Of a stretch of DNA of 64,000 bases, positions 52,760 to 60,482 are shown piece by piece (positions within the stretch are counted from its first letter, which is position 1; each line of letters starts with the position of its first letter). The position numbers and the translations under genes are program-made. The DNA lies in assembly GCA_017960525.1 (NCBI GenBank), contig JAGCZA010000145.1, positions 16,611 to 80,610 of the forward strand, read 5' to 3'. Below the pieces are notes generated by a model. The model ran no database searches and was not told where the DNA came from. It saw nothing but the letters and a program-made list of their open reading frames with translations. The DNA comes from Prevotella sp. GTDB lineage: Bacteria; Bacteroidota; Bacteroidia; Bacteroidales; Bacteroidaceae.

Positions 52760-53334
52760 CGCTCTTCGATATGCTCCTGTTGGCAGTAGCCCTGGCGATG
52801 GACTGCTTCACGGTCTCCATCGTTAGCGGAGTCATTCTGCGCAGGCGGGAGTGGCGTGTCATCGGGCAGATGAGTTTTCTTTTCGGGCTGTTCCAGGCTG
52901 CTATGCCTTTCATCGGATGGATATGCACCGCTCACTTTGCCCACTATGTGGAGGCTTACGACCATTGGGTGGCTTTCCTCCTGTTGGCTTTCTTGGGCGG
53001 CAGGATGATTCGTGAGGCCTTTTTGCCCGAAGAGCAGCAGACTTTCAATCCACGGCGGCTGTCCACACAGTTGATGCTGTCTGTTGCCACCAGTATCGAT
53101 GCATTGGCTATCGGCATATCTCTGGCTGTCTCAGGCTTTACCACCATCACCCAACTGTGGGTGCCGTTGGCACTCATCGGCCTGGTGTCACTGCTTTTCG
53201 GAATTGCAGGACATCTGCTGGGCATACGCTTCGGAAGGGAGGTGAGCCGCAGGATGAAACCCAGTCTTATCGGGGGTATCATCCTGTTGCTGATAGGCTT
53301 TAAGGTGCTGTTAAGCCATCTGTTTAACTTATAA
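52756..53334 (+). CDS. mntP: Manganese efflux pump MntP
   Basis: 192 aa, six hydrophobic helices forming two inverted halves. Conserved membrane Asp residues are visible in LLAVALAMDCFTVSIVSGV and SVATSIDALAIGISLAVSGF, the hallmark of MntP/YebN. No mntP riboswitch (yybP-ykoY) is expected since the gene overlaps the peptidase stop by 4 bp and shares its transcript. Confidence 0.88.
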   Translation: MTLFDMLLLAVALAMDCFTVSIVSGVILRRREWRVIGQMSFLFGLFQAAMPFIGWICTAHFAHYVEAYDHWVAFLLLAFLGGRMIREAFLPEEQQTFNPRRLSTQLMLSVATSIDALAIGISLAVSGFTTITQLWVPLALIGLVSLLFGIAGHLLGIRFGREVSRRMKPSLIGGIILLLIGFKVLLSHLFNL

Positions 53335-53348
53335 AAAGAATTGGAACT

Positions 53349-53618
53349 ATGCCAACAAAACACATTCAGTATGAAACGACAGGCACGTGCTCGAAACTCA
53401 TCGACGTGACCTGCGACGAGAACGACATCATCCAGCAAGTATTCTTTTTGGGAGGCTGTAACGGCAACCTGCAAGGCATCAGCCAACTGGTGAGAGGACA
53501 GAAGATAGACGATGTCATCAAGCGTATCGACGGCATACGTTGCGGCGTGAAGCGCACATCGTGCCCCGACCAACTCTGCCGCGCTTTGGAGCGGCTGAAA
53601 GAGGCTCCGCTGGAGTAA
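53349..53618 (+). CDS. TSCPD-domain protein, TIGR03905 type
   Basis: 89 aa. YETTGTCSKLIDVTCDENDIIQQVFFLGGCNGNLQGISQLVRG and CGVKRTSCPDQLCRAL give the family name-motif TSCPD and four Cys residues, likely metal-binding. The stand-alone small form has no assigned reaction; related domains occur at the C-terminus of class II ribonucleotide reductases, as in the gene at 1343. Follows mntP by 14 bp. Confidence 0.88.
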   Translation: MPTKHIQYETTGTCSKLIDVTCDENDIIQQVFFLGGCNGNLQGISQLVRGQKIDDVIKRIDGIRCGVKRTSCPDQLCRALERLKEAPLE

Positions 53619-53628
53619 TAATCAGCCT

Positions 53629-54021
53629 TTACTGATAGTCCTCTGGGGTAATAGTTGTCTCCAGATAGACCTTTTGAGGGTTGTTGGTGGAGCGGTAGAC
53701 GTAGTGGAAATTCACACCGGCCTTCATCAGCGCCTTGTAGTTAGGCGTGTTCTTCAGTTCTTTCACCAGCACATTCTTGGCATCGCTAAGGAAGGTGACG
53801 ACGCTGTCGTTGTCCGATTCGCCTGTGAAGCGGAAATACTGCGACTGTGTGCGTGACGGAATGTCAAACACGACGCTGTCAAGAAACATATTGTCGCCGA
53901 TGGGCATAGGGCACTTGGCCTCAGTCACTTCACGGGCTTCGCGGGCAGCCCGTTCCTCAAGGGTTTCCTGGCAGGCAGCCAAAACAAGTGTGGCAGCTAA
54001 AAGAATGATGGTTTTTCTCAT
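53629..54021 (-). CDS. Small lipoprotein of unknown function
   Basis: 130 aa. Lipobox LAAC (Cys17) after MRKTIILLAATLVLA. Mature part: a charged helix (ETLEERAAREAREVTEAKCPMPI), then a mixed domain (NMFLDSVVFDIPSRTQSQYFRFTGESDNDSVVTFLSDAKNVLVKELKNTPNYKALMKAGVNFHYVYRS). I do not recognise a named family. ATG 54021 is used because longer frames run into the tRNA. Convergent with the TSCPD gene. Confidence 0.75.
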   Translation of the reverse strand: MRKTIILLAATLVLAACQETLEERAAREAREVTEAKCPMPIGDNMFLDSVVFDIPSRTQSQYFRFTGESDNDSVVTFLSDAKNVLVKELKNTPNYKALMKAGVNFHYVYRSTNNPQKVYLETTITPEDYQ

Positions 54022-54087
54022 TTTGATGATGTTTGTTTTAAAAGCGAAACAGCAAACTACTGTCTGTCGTAGATTGCTGTCTCTCTG

Positions 54088-54161
54088 TAGCGGGAGCCGG
54101 GATTGAACCGGCGACCTCATGATTATGAATCATGCGCTCTAACCAGCTGAGCTATCCCGCC
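54088..54161 (-). tRNA. tRNA with CAT anticodon (elongator Met, or lysidine-modified Ile)
   Basis: Minus-strand cloverleaf: acceptor arms GGCGGGA/TCCCGCT (G-U at the first pair), D-arm with AGCTCAGCTGGTTAGAGC, anticodon stem CATGA/TCATG around loop TTCATAA, and T-arm GCCGG-TTCAATC-CCGGC. CCA is not encoded. It is not the initiator, because the anticodon stem lacks the GGG/CCC pairs. Met versus Ile2 cannot be settled by eye; elongator Met is more likely. Confidence 0.93.
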
Positions 54162-54318
54162 ATCATGTTTTTGCTTTGTTTTTGAAAGCGGGTGCAAAAT
54201 TACTACATTTTATTTAATAAAAGAAACAGTATGGATAAAATTAATGAAGGCTTAACGTTTTTTATGAATTTTCGCTAAAAAACTTTGGCTATTGGTTTTC
54301 TATATCCTGCTTTTTTCG

Positions 54319-54326
54319 TATCTTTG
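54319..54326 (+). promoter_or_regulatory. -7 box (TATCTTTG) before the START-like gene
   Basis: TATCTTTG, 50 nt before ATG 54377. The -33 element is not ideal (TTGG about 24 nt upstream). Confidence 0.55.
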
Positions 54327-54376
54327 TCGCCGAATTGCGAAATTATTTCTAACAAAAACTAAAACCTAAACAGAAT

Positions 54377-54775
54377 ATGTTCAAAGAAAGACTAGAGTTG
54401 GAATATCCTTTATCAGCGCGAACCCCCGATTTGCTGTGGATGCTGATGAGTACAGATCATGGTCTTGAACGTTGGCTTGCCGACCGGGTGGTTGAGGAAA
54501 ACGGGATTCTCAGTCTGACGTGGGGCAATGTTTATGCCGAACATCATACGTTGCACGCCAATATTGTTGAGCGTGTGCGGAATAGTCATATACGCCTGAG
54601 GTGGGTTGATGAGGAAGACCCCGATGCGTTTTGGGAGATGCGTATCATACGGAGCGAATTGACCGAGGAACTTTGTCTGCAAGTGATTGACTATGCGCTA
54701 TCTGAAGACATTGATGACCTTCACGATCTCTGGGACGGCAATATGGACAGGCTTCACCAGTCGAGCGGATTCTGA
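54377..54775 (+). CDS. START-like domain protein
   Basis: 132 aa, cytosolic. MFKERLELEYPLSARTPDLLWMLMSTDHGLERWLADRVVEENGILSLTWG and the end ELCLQVIDYALSEDIDDLHDLWDGNMDRLHQSSGF match the Bacteroidota START-like family, a lipid-pocket fold whose ligand is unknown. The stop lies in a 6-nt repeat (GATTCT, GATTCT, AATTCT, AATAAA), giving three in-frame stops in a row. Confidence 0.85.
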   Translation: MFKERLELEYPLSARTPDLLWMLMSTDHGLERWLADRVVEENGILSLTWGNVYAEHHTLHANIVERVRNSHIRLRWVDEEDPDAFWEMRIIRSELTEELCLQVIDYALSEDIDDLHDLWDGNMDRLHQSSGF

Positions 54776-54791
54776 TTCTAATTCTAATAAA
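54768..54791. repeat. 6-nt tandem repeat at the START-like stop codon
   Basis: GATTCT-GATTCT-AATTCT-AATAAA. The in-frame codons read TGA TTC TAA TTC TAA, so the repeat provides the stop and two backups. Confidence 0.65.
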
Positions 54792-54815
54792 ACAAAGGTG
54801 TTACTATTCGTTATT

Positions 54816-56324
54816 ATGAAAAAGAAATTCATTATATTTTTCTCCCTGTGCTGCTTCGCAATAAGTTTGGCAGCACAGTCTCAGTTTGGCGAGCAGCCCA
54901 AACTGGTAGTCGGTATCGTGGTAGACCAGATGCGCTGGGACTATCTCTCGCGCTACTACGACCGTTTCTCCGATGACGGCTTCAAGCGACTCATAACCGA
55001 GGGCTATTCGTGCAACAACTGTCTGATTAACTATGTGCCGACAATAACGGCCATCGGCCATACCTCAGTCTACACGGGAACTACGCCTGCCTTCCACGGC
55101 ATTTGTGGCAATAGTTTTTATATTGATGGCAGGAAAACCTATTGTACGTCTGACACTACGGTCCAGACCGTGGGCGCCAAAGGGCAGAGAGGACAGCACT
55201 CGCCCCGCAATTTGCTTTCGACGACCATCGGCGACCAGTTGCGTCTGCATACCGACTTCCGTTCGCGGGTTGTGGGCGTGAGTTATAAAGACCGCGCCGC
55301 CATCCTGCCTGCAGGCCATTCGGCCAATGCCGCCTACTGGCTGGACACCAAGAACTTGTGTTTTGTGTCGAGTACCTATTATATGCAGGAGTTGCCAGAC
55401 TATGCCCTTCGAGTGAACAAGGCCATCAGCCAGAACAAGGAGGCAAAGCAGGCTGGCGAGCGCATCGGCTACACCCCCCTCTGTGGCACCATTATCACCG
55501 ATATGGCCATTGCCGCTTTGAAAGGAGAGAATCTGGGGCGTGGCGAGGTTACCGATATGCTCTGCGTGAGTTATAGTCAGACCGATGTCATTGGCCACGA
55601 ATGGGGCACCCGTGGCAGTCATACAGACGAGGCATATCTTTCTCTTGACCGTGATTTGGGCCGTCTGCTTAAAGCCCTCGACGAACAGGTGGGAGAGGGG
55701 AACTATCTGCTCTTCCTAACTGCCGACCACGGTGCGGCCCACAACTGGAAGTTTATGAACGAGCATCATCTGCCAGCAGGGCCTTTGTATATTAGCAGCC
55801 TAAAGAACAGTATAGAAGACGAAGTGTCCCTTCGCCTGGGAGCCACCAGGTCGGTCGTGGGTGACATTATGGACTATCGCGTCTTCCTGGACCACAGGAG
55901 CATTGCTGAACAAAAACTTGACCTGCAGCAGGTGAAGAAGGTCGTTGCAGACTTTCTTGGCAAGCAGCAGGGCGTCGTTGCGGCGGTCGATATGGAGCAC
56001 GTGCGCACAGCCGCCTTGCCACAGTTGTTGGTTGACCGTATTCTGATGGGCTATCATCCCCGTCGTTCAGGCGATGTTATCTTCATCCCTGAACCGCAGT
56101 ATTTTAGTTGGGGGGACAAACTGTCTCCAACCCACACCACTCACGGTGAATGGAATCCCTACGATGCCCACATCCCTCTCTTGTTCTATGGATGGCATAT
56201 TAGCCGAGGAGCCACCAGTCGAGAAGTTTATGTCAACGATATCGCCCCCACCGTATGCCAGTTGCTTCACATTCAGCAGCCCAACGCCTGTTCGGGCGAA
56301 GCCATTACGGAAATAACCAAGTAA
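54816..56324 (+). CDS. Exported alkaline-phosphatase-superfamily enzyme (PafA-like)
   Basis: 502 aa. Signal peptide about 1-21 (FIIFFSLCCFAISLAAQ). VVGIVVDQMRWDYLSRYYDRF (first metal Asp), NYVPTITAIGHTSVYTG (Thr nucleophile region), YSQTDVIGHEWG and FLTADHGAAHNW (metal ligands) follow the PafA pattern. PafA is a periplasmic phosphate-monoesterase in Bacteroidota. ATG 54816 gives a clean signal peptide. It lies 41 bp after the START-like gene. Confidence 0.88.
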   Translation: MKKKFIIFFSLCCFAISLAAQSQFGEQPKLVVGIVVDQMRWDYLSRYYDRFSDDGFKRLITEGYSCNNCLINYVPTITAIGHTSVYTGTTPAFHGICGNSFYIDGRKTYCTSDTTVQTVGAKGQRGQHSPRNLLSTTIGDQLRLHTDFRSRVVGVSYKDRAAILPAGHSANAAYWLDTKNLCFVSSTYYMQELPDYALRVNKAISQNKEAKQAGERIGYTPLCGTIITDMAIAALKGENLGRGEVTDMLCVSYSQTDVIGHEWGTRGSHTDEAYLSLDRDLGRLLKALDEQVGEGNYLLFLTADHGAAHNWKFMNEHHLPAGPLYISSLKNSIEDEVSLRLGATRSVVGDIMDYRVFLDHRSIAEQKLDLQQVKKVVADFLGKQQGVVAAVDMEHVRTAALPQLLVDRILMGYHPRRSGDVIFIPEPQYFSWGDKLSPTHTTHGEWNPYDAHIPLLFYGWHISRGATSREVYVNDIAPTVCQLLHIQQPNACSGEAITEITK

Positions 56325-56340
56325 AAACATTCTATTAGCT

Positions 56341-56913
56341 ATGCGACAATTACTGTTAGTCTTATTGCTTACCATTTGCACAGGCGTGTTGGCACAGAGT
56401 GCTGAAAAGCTCTATGAAGAGGGCAAGAAACTTTACGACGCCAAGAACTATACTGCCGCTGTACCCAAATTGCAGACGGCAGCCGAAAAGGGTCACAAGA
56501 AAGCCCAGTACCGGCTGGGTCGTTGCTATGACAAGGGTCACGGCGTGGAGAAAAACGACGAAAAGGCATACGAATGGTACCTGAAGTCAGCCAAGCAAGG
56601 TTCGGCCAAGGCTCAGTATCAGGTTGGCAAATGTCTGAAAAACGGCACTGGTGTTGAAAAAGACCGCAAGAAGGCTGTGGAGTGGTTCGTCAAGGCGGCC
56701 AAGCAGGACAACGGCGATGGACAGTTGGCCCTGGGCAAGGCTTATCTGAAGGGAAAGGGTATTGCTGCCGATGCTGACAAGGCCAAGTCTTGGCTGAAGA
56801 AGGCTGTCAACAATCCGAAGGACGGCAAGGAGATACTCGAAGAACTGCGGAAAGAAAAGGCTGAAGGCGACGAAGATGCTGTCAGAATTTTGGAAATAGT
56901 TGGAAAGAATTAA
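56341..56913 (+). CDS. Exported Sel1-repeat protein
   Basis: 190 aa. Signal peptide about 1-19, one TPR-like start (AEKLYEEGKKLYDAKNYTAAVPKLQTAAEKGH), then at least three Sel1 repeats of 36 residues (KAQYRLGRCYDKGHGVEKNDEKAYEWYLKSAKQG, KAQYQVGKCLKNGTGVEKDRKKAVEWFVKAAKQD, DGQLALGKAYLKGKGIAADADKAKSWLKKAV). Sel1 proteins are protein-interaction scaffolds. The periplasmic partner is unknown. Confidence 0.88.
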   Translation: MRQLLLVLLLTICTGVLAQSAEKLYEEGKKLYDAKNYTAAVPKLQTAAEKGHKKAQYRLGRCYDKGHGVEKNDEKAYEWYLKSAKQGSAKAQYQVGKCLKNGTGVEKDRKKAVEWFVKAAKQDNGDGQLALGKAYLKGKGIAADADKAKSWLKKAVNNPKDGKEILEELRKEKAEGDEDAVRILEIVGKN

Positions 56914-56926
56914 TTATCAAATAGTT

Positions 56927-57652
56927 ATGAATAGAAAAATCTTTTTGGCTCTCTGCCTGCTGCCTATGACTATGACAGCTGCACAGAAACAGGACGTATT
57001 CAAAGCCCCGTCGGGCAAGACCGTCACGATTAACCACATCAAGCATGCCAGCGTCCATATCGAATACGATGGTATGAACATTTATGTAGACCCTGTCAGC
57101 AGCCTTGAACCGAAGACCAATTTCTCTCTGATGCCCAAGGCAAACATTGTGCTGGTGACCCATGAGCACTTTGACCACTACGACAATCTGGCCATTGGAC
57201 ATCTTGCCTCTCCTGCCACCACTGTCTATACCAATAAGGCGGTGAACGGTATGCTCCACCGTGGATTGGTATTGAACAATGGCGACAGCATCACTTACAA
57301 TGCACATATCCGAATATGGGCCGTACCGGCCTATAACACTACTGAGGGTAGGGAGAAGTTCCATCCCAAGGGCCGTGACAATGGCTACATCATCTCATTC
57401 GACGGCCTGCGCATCTACTTTGCCGGCGACACGGAAGATATTCCCGAAATGGATCAGCTGAAAGACATCGACGTGGCATTTTTGCCGTGTAACCAGCCCT
57501 ACACCATGACAATAGACCAACTGGTGAAGGCTGCCAACACCATCAAACCTAAAGTGCTCTTCCCCTATCATTTCGGTGATACACCTATAAACCAAGTGCC
57601 TATGAAACTCATAGGCACTGGCATCGACGTAAGAATACGCGACTATAAATAA
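56927..57652 (+). CDS. Exported metallo-beta-lactamase-fold hydrolase
   Basis: 241 aa. Signal peptide about 1-19, then a UlaG/YycJ-style MBL domain: INHIKHASVHIEYDGMNIYVDPVSS, VLVTHEHFDHYDN (metal HxHxDH), YIISFDGLRIYFAGDTED, and FPYHFGDT near the end. The substrate is unknown. ATG 56927 was chosen for the signal peptide. It lies 13 bp after the Sel1 gene. Confidence 0.86.
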   Translation: MNRKIFLALCLLPMTMTAAQKQDVFKAPSGKTVTINHIKHASVHIEYDGMNIYVDPVSSLEPKTNFSLMPKANIVLVTHEHFDHYDNLAIGHLASPATTVYTNKAVNGMLHRGLVLNNGDSITYNAHIRIWAVPAYNTTEGREKFHPKGRDNGYIISFDGLRIYFAGDTEDIPEMDQLKDIDVAFLPCNQPYTMTIDQLVKAANTIKPKVLFPYHFGDTPINQVPMKLIGTGIDVRIRDYK

Positions 57653-57667
57653 TACGAAGTCGGAACG

Positions 57668-58537
57668 TTACGCCATGTCACTGGCATCAGTGGCTTTCTT
57701 TGACGTAGCGGTCTTACGGGCTGTAGACGAGGTGGTGCCTGTGCGCCTCCTTGTCTTCTTTTCTTCGGCTGCCACAGGCTTTTCAACCTTCATCCCGGCC
57801 AGTTCTGGGTCGATGAGGATGCGGCCACAATACTCGCAGACGATGATTTTTTTGTGCATCTTGATGTCGAGCTGGCGCTGGGGCGGCACTTTGTTGAAGC
57901 AGCCGCCGCAAGCATCGCGCTGCACGTAAACGATACCCAGACCGTTGCGGGCGTTTTTCCTGATGCGCTTGAATGAGTTGAGCAGACGGGGGTCAATCTT
58001 GGCTTCATAGTCGTAGACCTTGTCCTTCAACTTTTCTTCCTCGGCACGGGTTTCCTCGATGATTTCATCCAGTTCGCTCTTCTTCACTTCCAGGTCTTCC
58101 TTACGCTCGGCCAGGGTGGCCTTGCTGGTCTCCAGCTCTGCCTGCTTCTCGGCAATGCGCTTCTCCGCGTCGGCAATCTTCTTGTTGCATAGCTCTATCT
58201 CAAGCGTCTGGTACTCGATTTCTTTCGAAAGCGTGTCGTACTCACGGTTGTTGCGCACGTCGTTCAGTTGCTGCTTGTAGCGCTCCACCGTGTTTTCCGA
58301 CTCGATGATTTCACCGCGTTTCTGGGAGATGGCGCGCTCAAACTCACCTATTTCGCCCTCAATACGCTCAATGCGGGTGCTCAGGCCTTCTATTTCAGCC
58401 TCCAGGTCTTCCACTTCCAGTGGCAATTCGCCACGTAGTGCTTTCTTTTCGTCAATGGCCGAAAGGGCCGTCTGCAGTTGGAACAGGGTTTTCAGTCTCT
58501 CTTCCACACTCAAGTCTGTTGGATCTTTTTTTGCCAT
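57668..58537 (-). CDS. Coiled-coil protein with C4 zinc ribbon
   Basis: 289 aa. Residues about 10-185 are a long antiparallel coiled coil (Glu/Lys/Leu heptads). Residues about 205-245 hold a zinc ribbon with C-x2-C pairs (DACGGCFNKVPPQ and VCEYCGRILIDPEL). The tail about 260-289 is Lys/Thr/Ser rich. It resembles the CT398-type zinc-ribbon proteins; function is not settled. It directly follows the Nif3-like gene (2 bp), a conserved pair in Bacteroidota. Confidence 0.88.
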   Translation of the reverse strand: MAKKDPTDLSVEERLKTLFQLQTALSAIDEKKALRGELPLEVEDLEAEIEGLSTRIERIEGEIGEFERAISQKRGEIIESENTVERYKQQLNDVRNNREYDTLSKEIEYQTLEIELCNKKIADAEKRIAEKQAELETSKATLAERKEDLEVKKSELDEIIEETRAEEEKLKDKVYDYEAKIDPRLLNSFKRIRKNARNGLGIVYVQRDACGGCFNKVPPQRQLDIKMHKKIIVCEYCGRILIDPELAGMKVEKPVAAEEKKTRRRTGTTSSTARKTATSKKATDASDMA

Positions 58538-58539
58538 AG

Positions 58540-59325
58540 TTATAAATAAATAATTGGGTTAGTCTTAGTCTTTGCTATACAGCATCTTACGCCTGGGCAG
58601 CTGCGCTCTATGACGGTCCTGAACACCTCGCTGGTGAACTGTTCGCTCTCGTAGTGGCCAATGACGCATATCTGTATCTCCTGCTCGTGTCCGAAATACT
58701 GGTGGTAGTGCATTTCGCCCGTGATAAAGGCGTCGGCACCTGTTCCGATGGCTTCGTCGAGCAGAAAATCGCCTGCGCCGCCGCAGAGCGCCACCTTCCT
58801 GATGGGGCGTGCCAGCAGTTCGTTGCAATGGGCACAGGCTACGCCAAACGCTGCTTTCACCTGTTCGACGAAAGTGCGGGCGTCGGTGGAGTGGGGCAGT
58901 AGGCCTACTACGCCGCTGCCGCAATCGATGTCGCCCACCGTCTTGCGGGCGAAGAATTCCGCCTCCGTCAGTCCCAGCCGCTCTGCCATCTTCCAGTTCA
59001 CGCCGTCGCGGGCATTGTCCATATTGGTGTGCATCGATACCACGCAGATGTCGTGCTTGATGGCCTGCCAAACTGTGCGCTGTACGTCGTTGGCGTCGGC
59101 CACTTGCTTCAGTCCCCGGAACAGCAGTGGGTGGTGGCTCACCACCAGGTTGCAGCCACAACGGACAGCCTCGTCGATAATGGCGGGGGTGACGTCTAAA
59201 CACAATAATGCCCCTGAAACCTCCGCCTCTGTCAACCCAATCTGCAGGCCAGCATTGTCCCAGCTTTCCTGTAGCGGCAGGGGCGCGAACTGTTCAAGGG
59301 CGCTCAGCACTTGTTGTATTTTCAC
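58540..59325 (-). CDS. Nif3-like dinuclear-metal protein
   Basis: 261 aa. Metal-site motifs: NLVVSHHPLLFRGLKQV, VVSMHTNMDNARDGVNWKMAERLG and the closing ITGEMHYHQYFG...CVIGHYESEQ. It is the compact form without the extra PII-like insertion that makes Bacteroidota homologues about 365 aa. Often annotated as GTP cyclohydrolase I type 2, but that activity is uncertain. Confidence 0.9.
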   Translation of the reverse strand: MKIQQVLSALEQFAPLPLQESWDNAGLQIGLTEAEVSGALLCLDVTPAIIDEAVRCGCNLVVSHHPLLFRGLKQVADANDVQRTVWQAIKHDICVVSMHTNMDNARDGVNWKMAERLGLTEAEFFARKTVGDIDCGSGVVGLLPHSTDARTFVEQVKAAFGVACAHCNELLARPIRKVALCGGAGDFLLDEAIGTGADAFITGEMHYHQYFGHEQEIQICVIGHYESEQFTSEVFRTVIERSCPGVRCCIAKTKTNPIIYL

Positions 59326-59359
59326 GCTTCTTTTTCCGTTATTACCTAAAAAGAGATTG

Positions 59360-59367
59360 CAAAATTA
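59360..59367 (-). promoter_or_regulatory. -7 box for the Nif3-like operon
   Basis: TAATTTTG on the minus strand, 34 nt before ATG 59325. Confidence 0.55.
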
Positions 59368-59493
59368 CGACTTTTCTTCTGAATCCCGTTGCCCCAGCCC
59401 CGTTTTTTACCCATCTTTAACATTTTCAGAAGCGATACTATGATTGATAAAAAGAAAAACTGTTTTTCTTTCGTGTTTCTGCACGAAATTGTT

Positions 59494-59501
59494 TACCTTT
59501 G
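59494..59501 (+). promoter_or_regulatory. -7 box (TACCTTTG) before the hydroxyacid dehydrogenase gene
   Basis: TACCTTTG, 23 nt before ATG 59525. A TTTC at about 59475 is the only -33 candidate. Confidence 0.55.
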
Positions 59502-59524
59502 CACCGTATTCACAAAAACAAACG

Positions 59525-60478
59525 ATGATGAAGATAGTTGTACTCGACGGATGTGCTGCCAATCCTGGCGATTTGTCGTGGAGCAGGCTGGAGGAATTGG
59601 GCGAGGTGAAGGTGTATGACCTGACTAAGCCGGAAGAGTTGGAGCAGAGGGCTGCCGATGCAGACATAGTACTGACCAACAAGGTGATTATAGGCCGCAA
59701 GGAGTTGGCACTAATGCCACGCCTCAGATATATTGGCGTGCTGGCCACGGGCTACAATGTTGTGGATGTCGAGGCAGCCCACGAGCGGGGTGTCACGGTG
59801 ACCTACGTGCCGGCTTACAGCACAGAGGGCGTGGCCCAGATGGTATTTGCCCATCTGCTGACAGTGACAAACCGCATAGAGCACTATACCGACCTGAACC
59901 GCAAAGGCCGCTGGAGTGAAAGCCCTTGTTTCTGCTATTGGGACACGCCGCTGACTGAACTGGACGGTAAGTGCTTCGGCATAGTGGGGCTGGGTAATAT
60001 CGGGATGCGCGTGGCACAGATTGCCCTCGCCTTTCGTATGAAAGTGCAGGCATTGACCAGCAAGAAGGCCGAAGCATTACCAGAAGGCGTTAGGAAAGTG
60101 GGCTTGGACGAGTTGCTGGCCACGTCGGATGTGCTCTCGCTACATTGCCCGCTGACCGACACCACCCGCCACTTCATCAACGTCGGCACCCTCTCGAAGA
60201 TGAAGCCCACGGCCATACTCATCAATACAGGCCGGGGGCCATTAATAAACGACCAGGCCGTGGCCGATGCCCTCGCTGCCGGAAGGCTGGCTGCCTTCTG
60301 CGCCGATGTGCTCTCCGAAGAGCCTCCCCGCTCCGACAATCCCCTGCTGCGGCAGCCCAACGCTTACATCACCCCCCACATTGCCTGGGCCACAAAGGAG
60401 GCTCGTTCACGCCTGTTGGAAGTGGCCATTGGCAATGTCCGTGCTTTCTTGGAAGATAAACCACAAAATACAGTATAA
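59525..60478 (+). CDS. D-2-hydroxyacid dehydrogenase (glycerate/hydroxypyruvate type)
   Basis: 317 aa. NAD-binding GLGNIGMRVA, catalytic Arg in INTGRGPLIND, Glu in VLSEEPP, His in YITPHIAWAT. The variable ATGYNVVDVEAA and PAYSTEGVAQM segments are like those of hydroxypyruvate/glycerate dehydrogenases. Exact substrate is not decided. Two ATGs at 59525 and 59528 are equal candidates. It precedes the M3 peptidase by 4 bp. Confidence 0.88.
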   Translation: MMKIVVLDGCAANPGDLSWSRLEELGEVKVYDLTKPEELEQRAADADIVLTNKVIIGRKELALMPRLRYIGVLATGYNVVDVEAAHERGVTVTYVPAYSTEGVAQMVFAHLLTVTNRIEHYTDLNRKGRWSESPCFCYWDTPLTELDGKCFGIVGLGNIGMRVAQIALAFRMKVQALTSKKAEALPEGVRKVGLDELLATSDVLSLHCPLTDTTRHFINVGTLSKMKPTAILINTGRGPLINDQAVADALAAGRLAAFCADVLSEEPPRSDNPLLRQPNAYITPHIAWATKEARSRLLEVAIGNVRAFLEDKPQNTV

Positions 60479-60482
60479 AACT

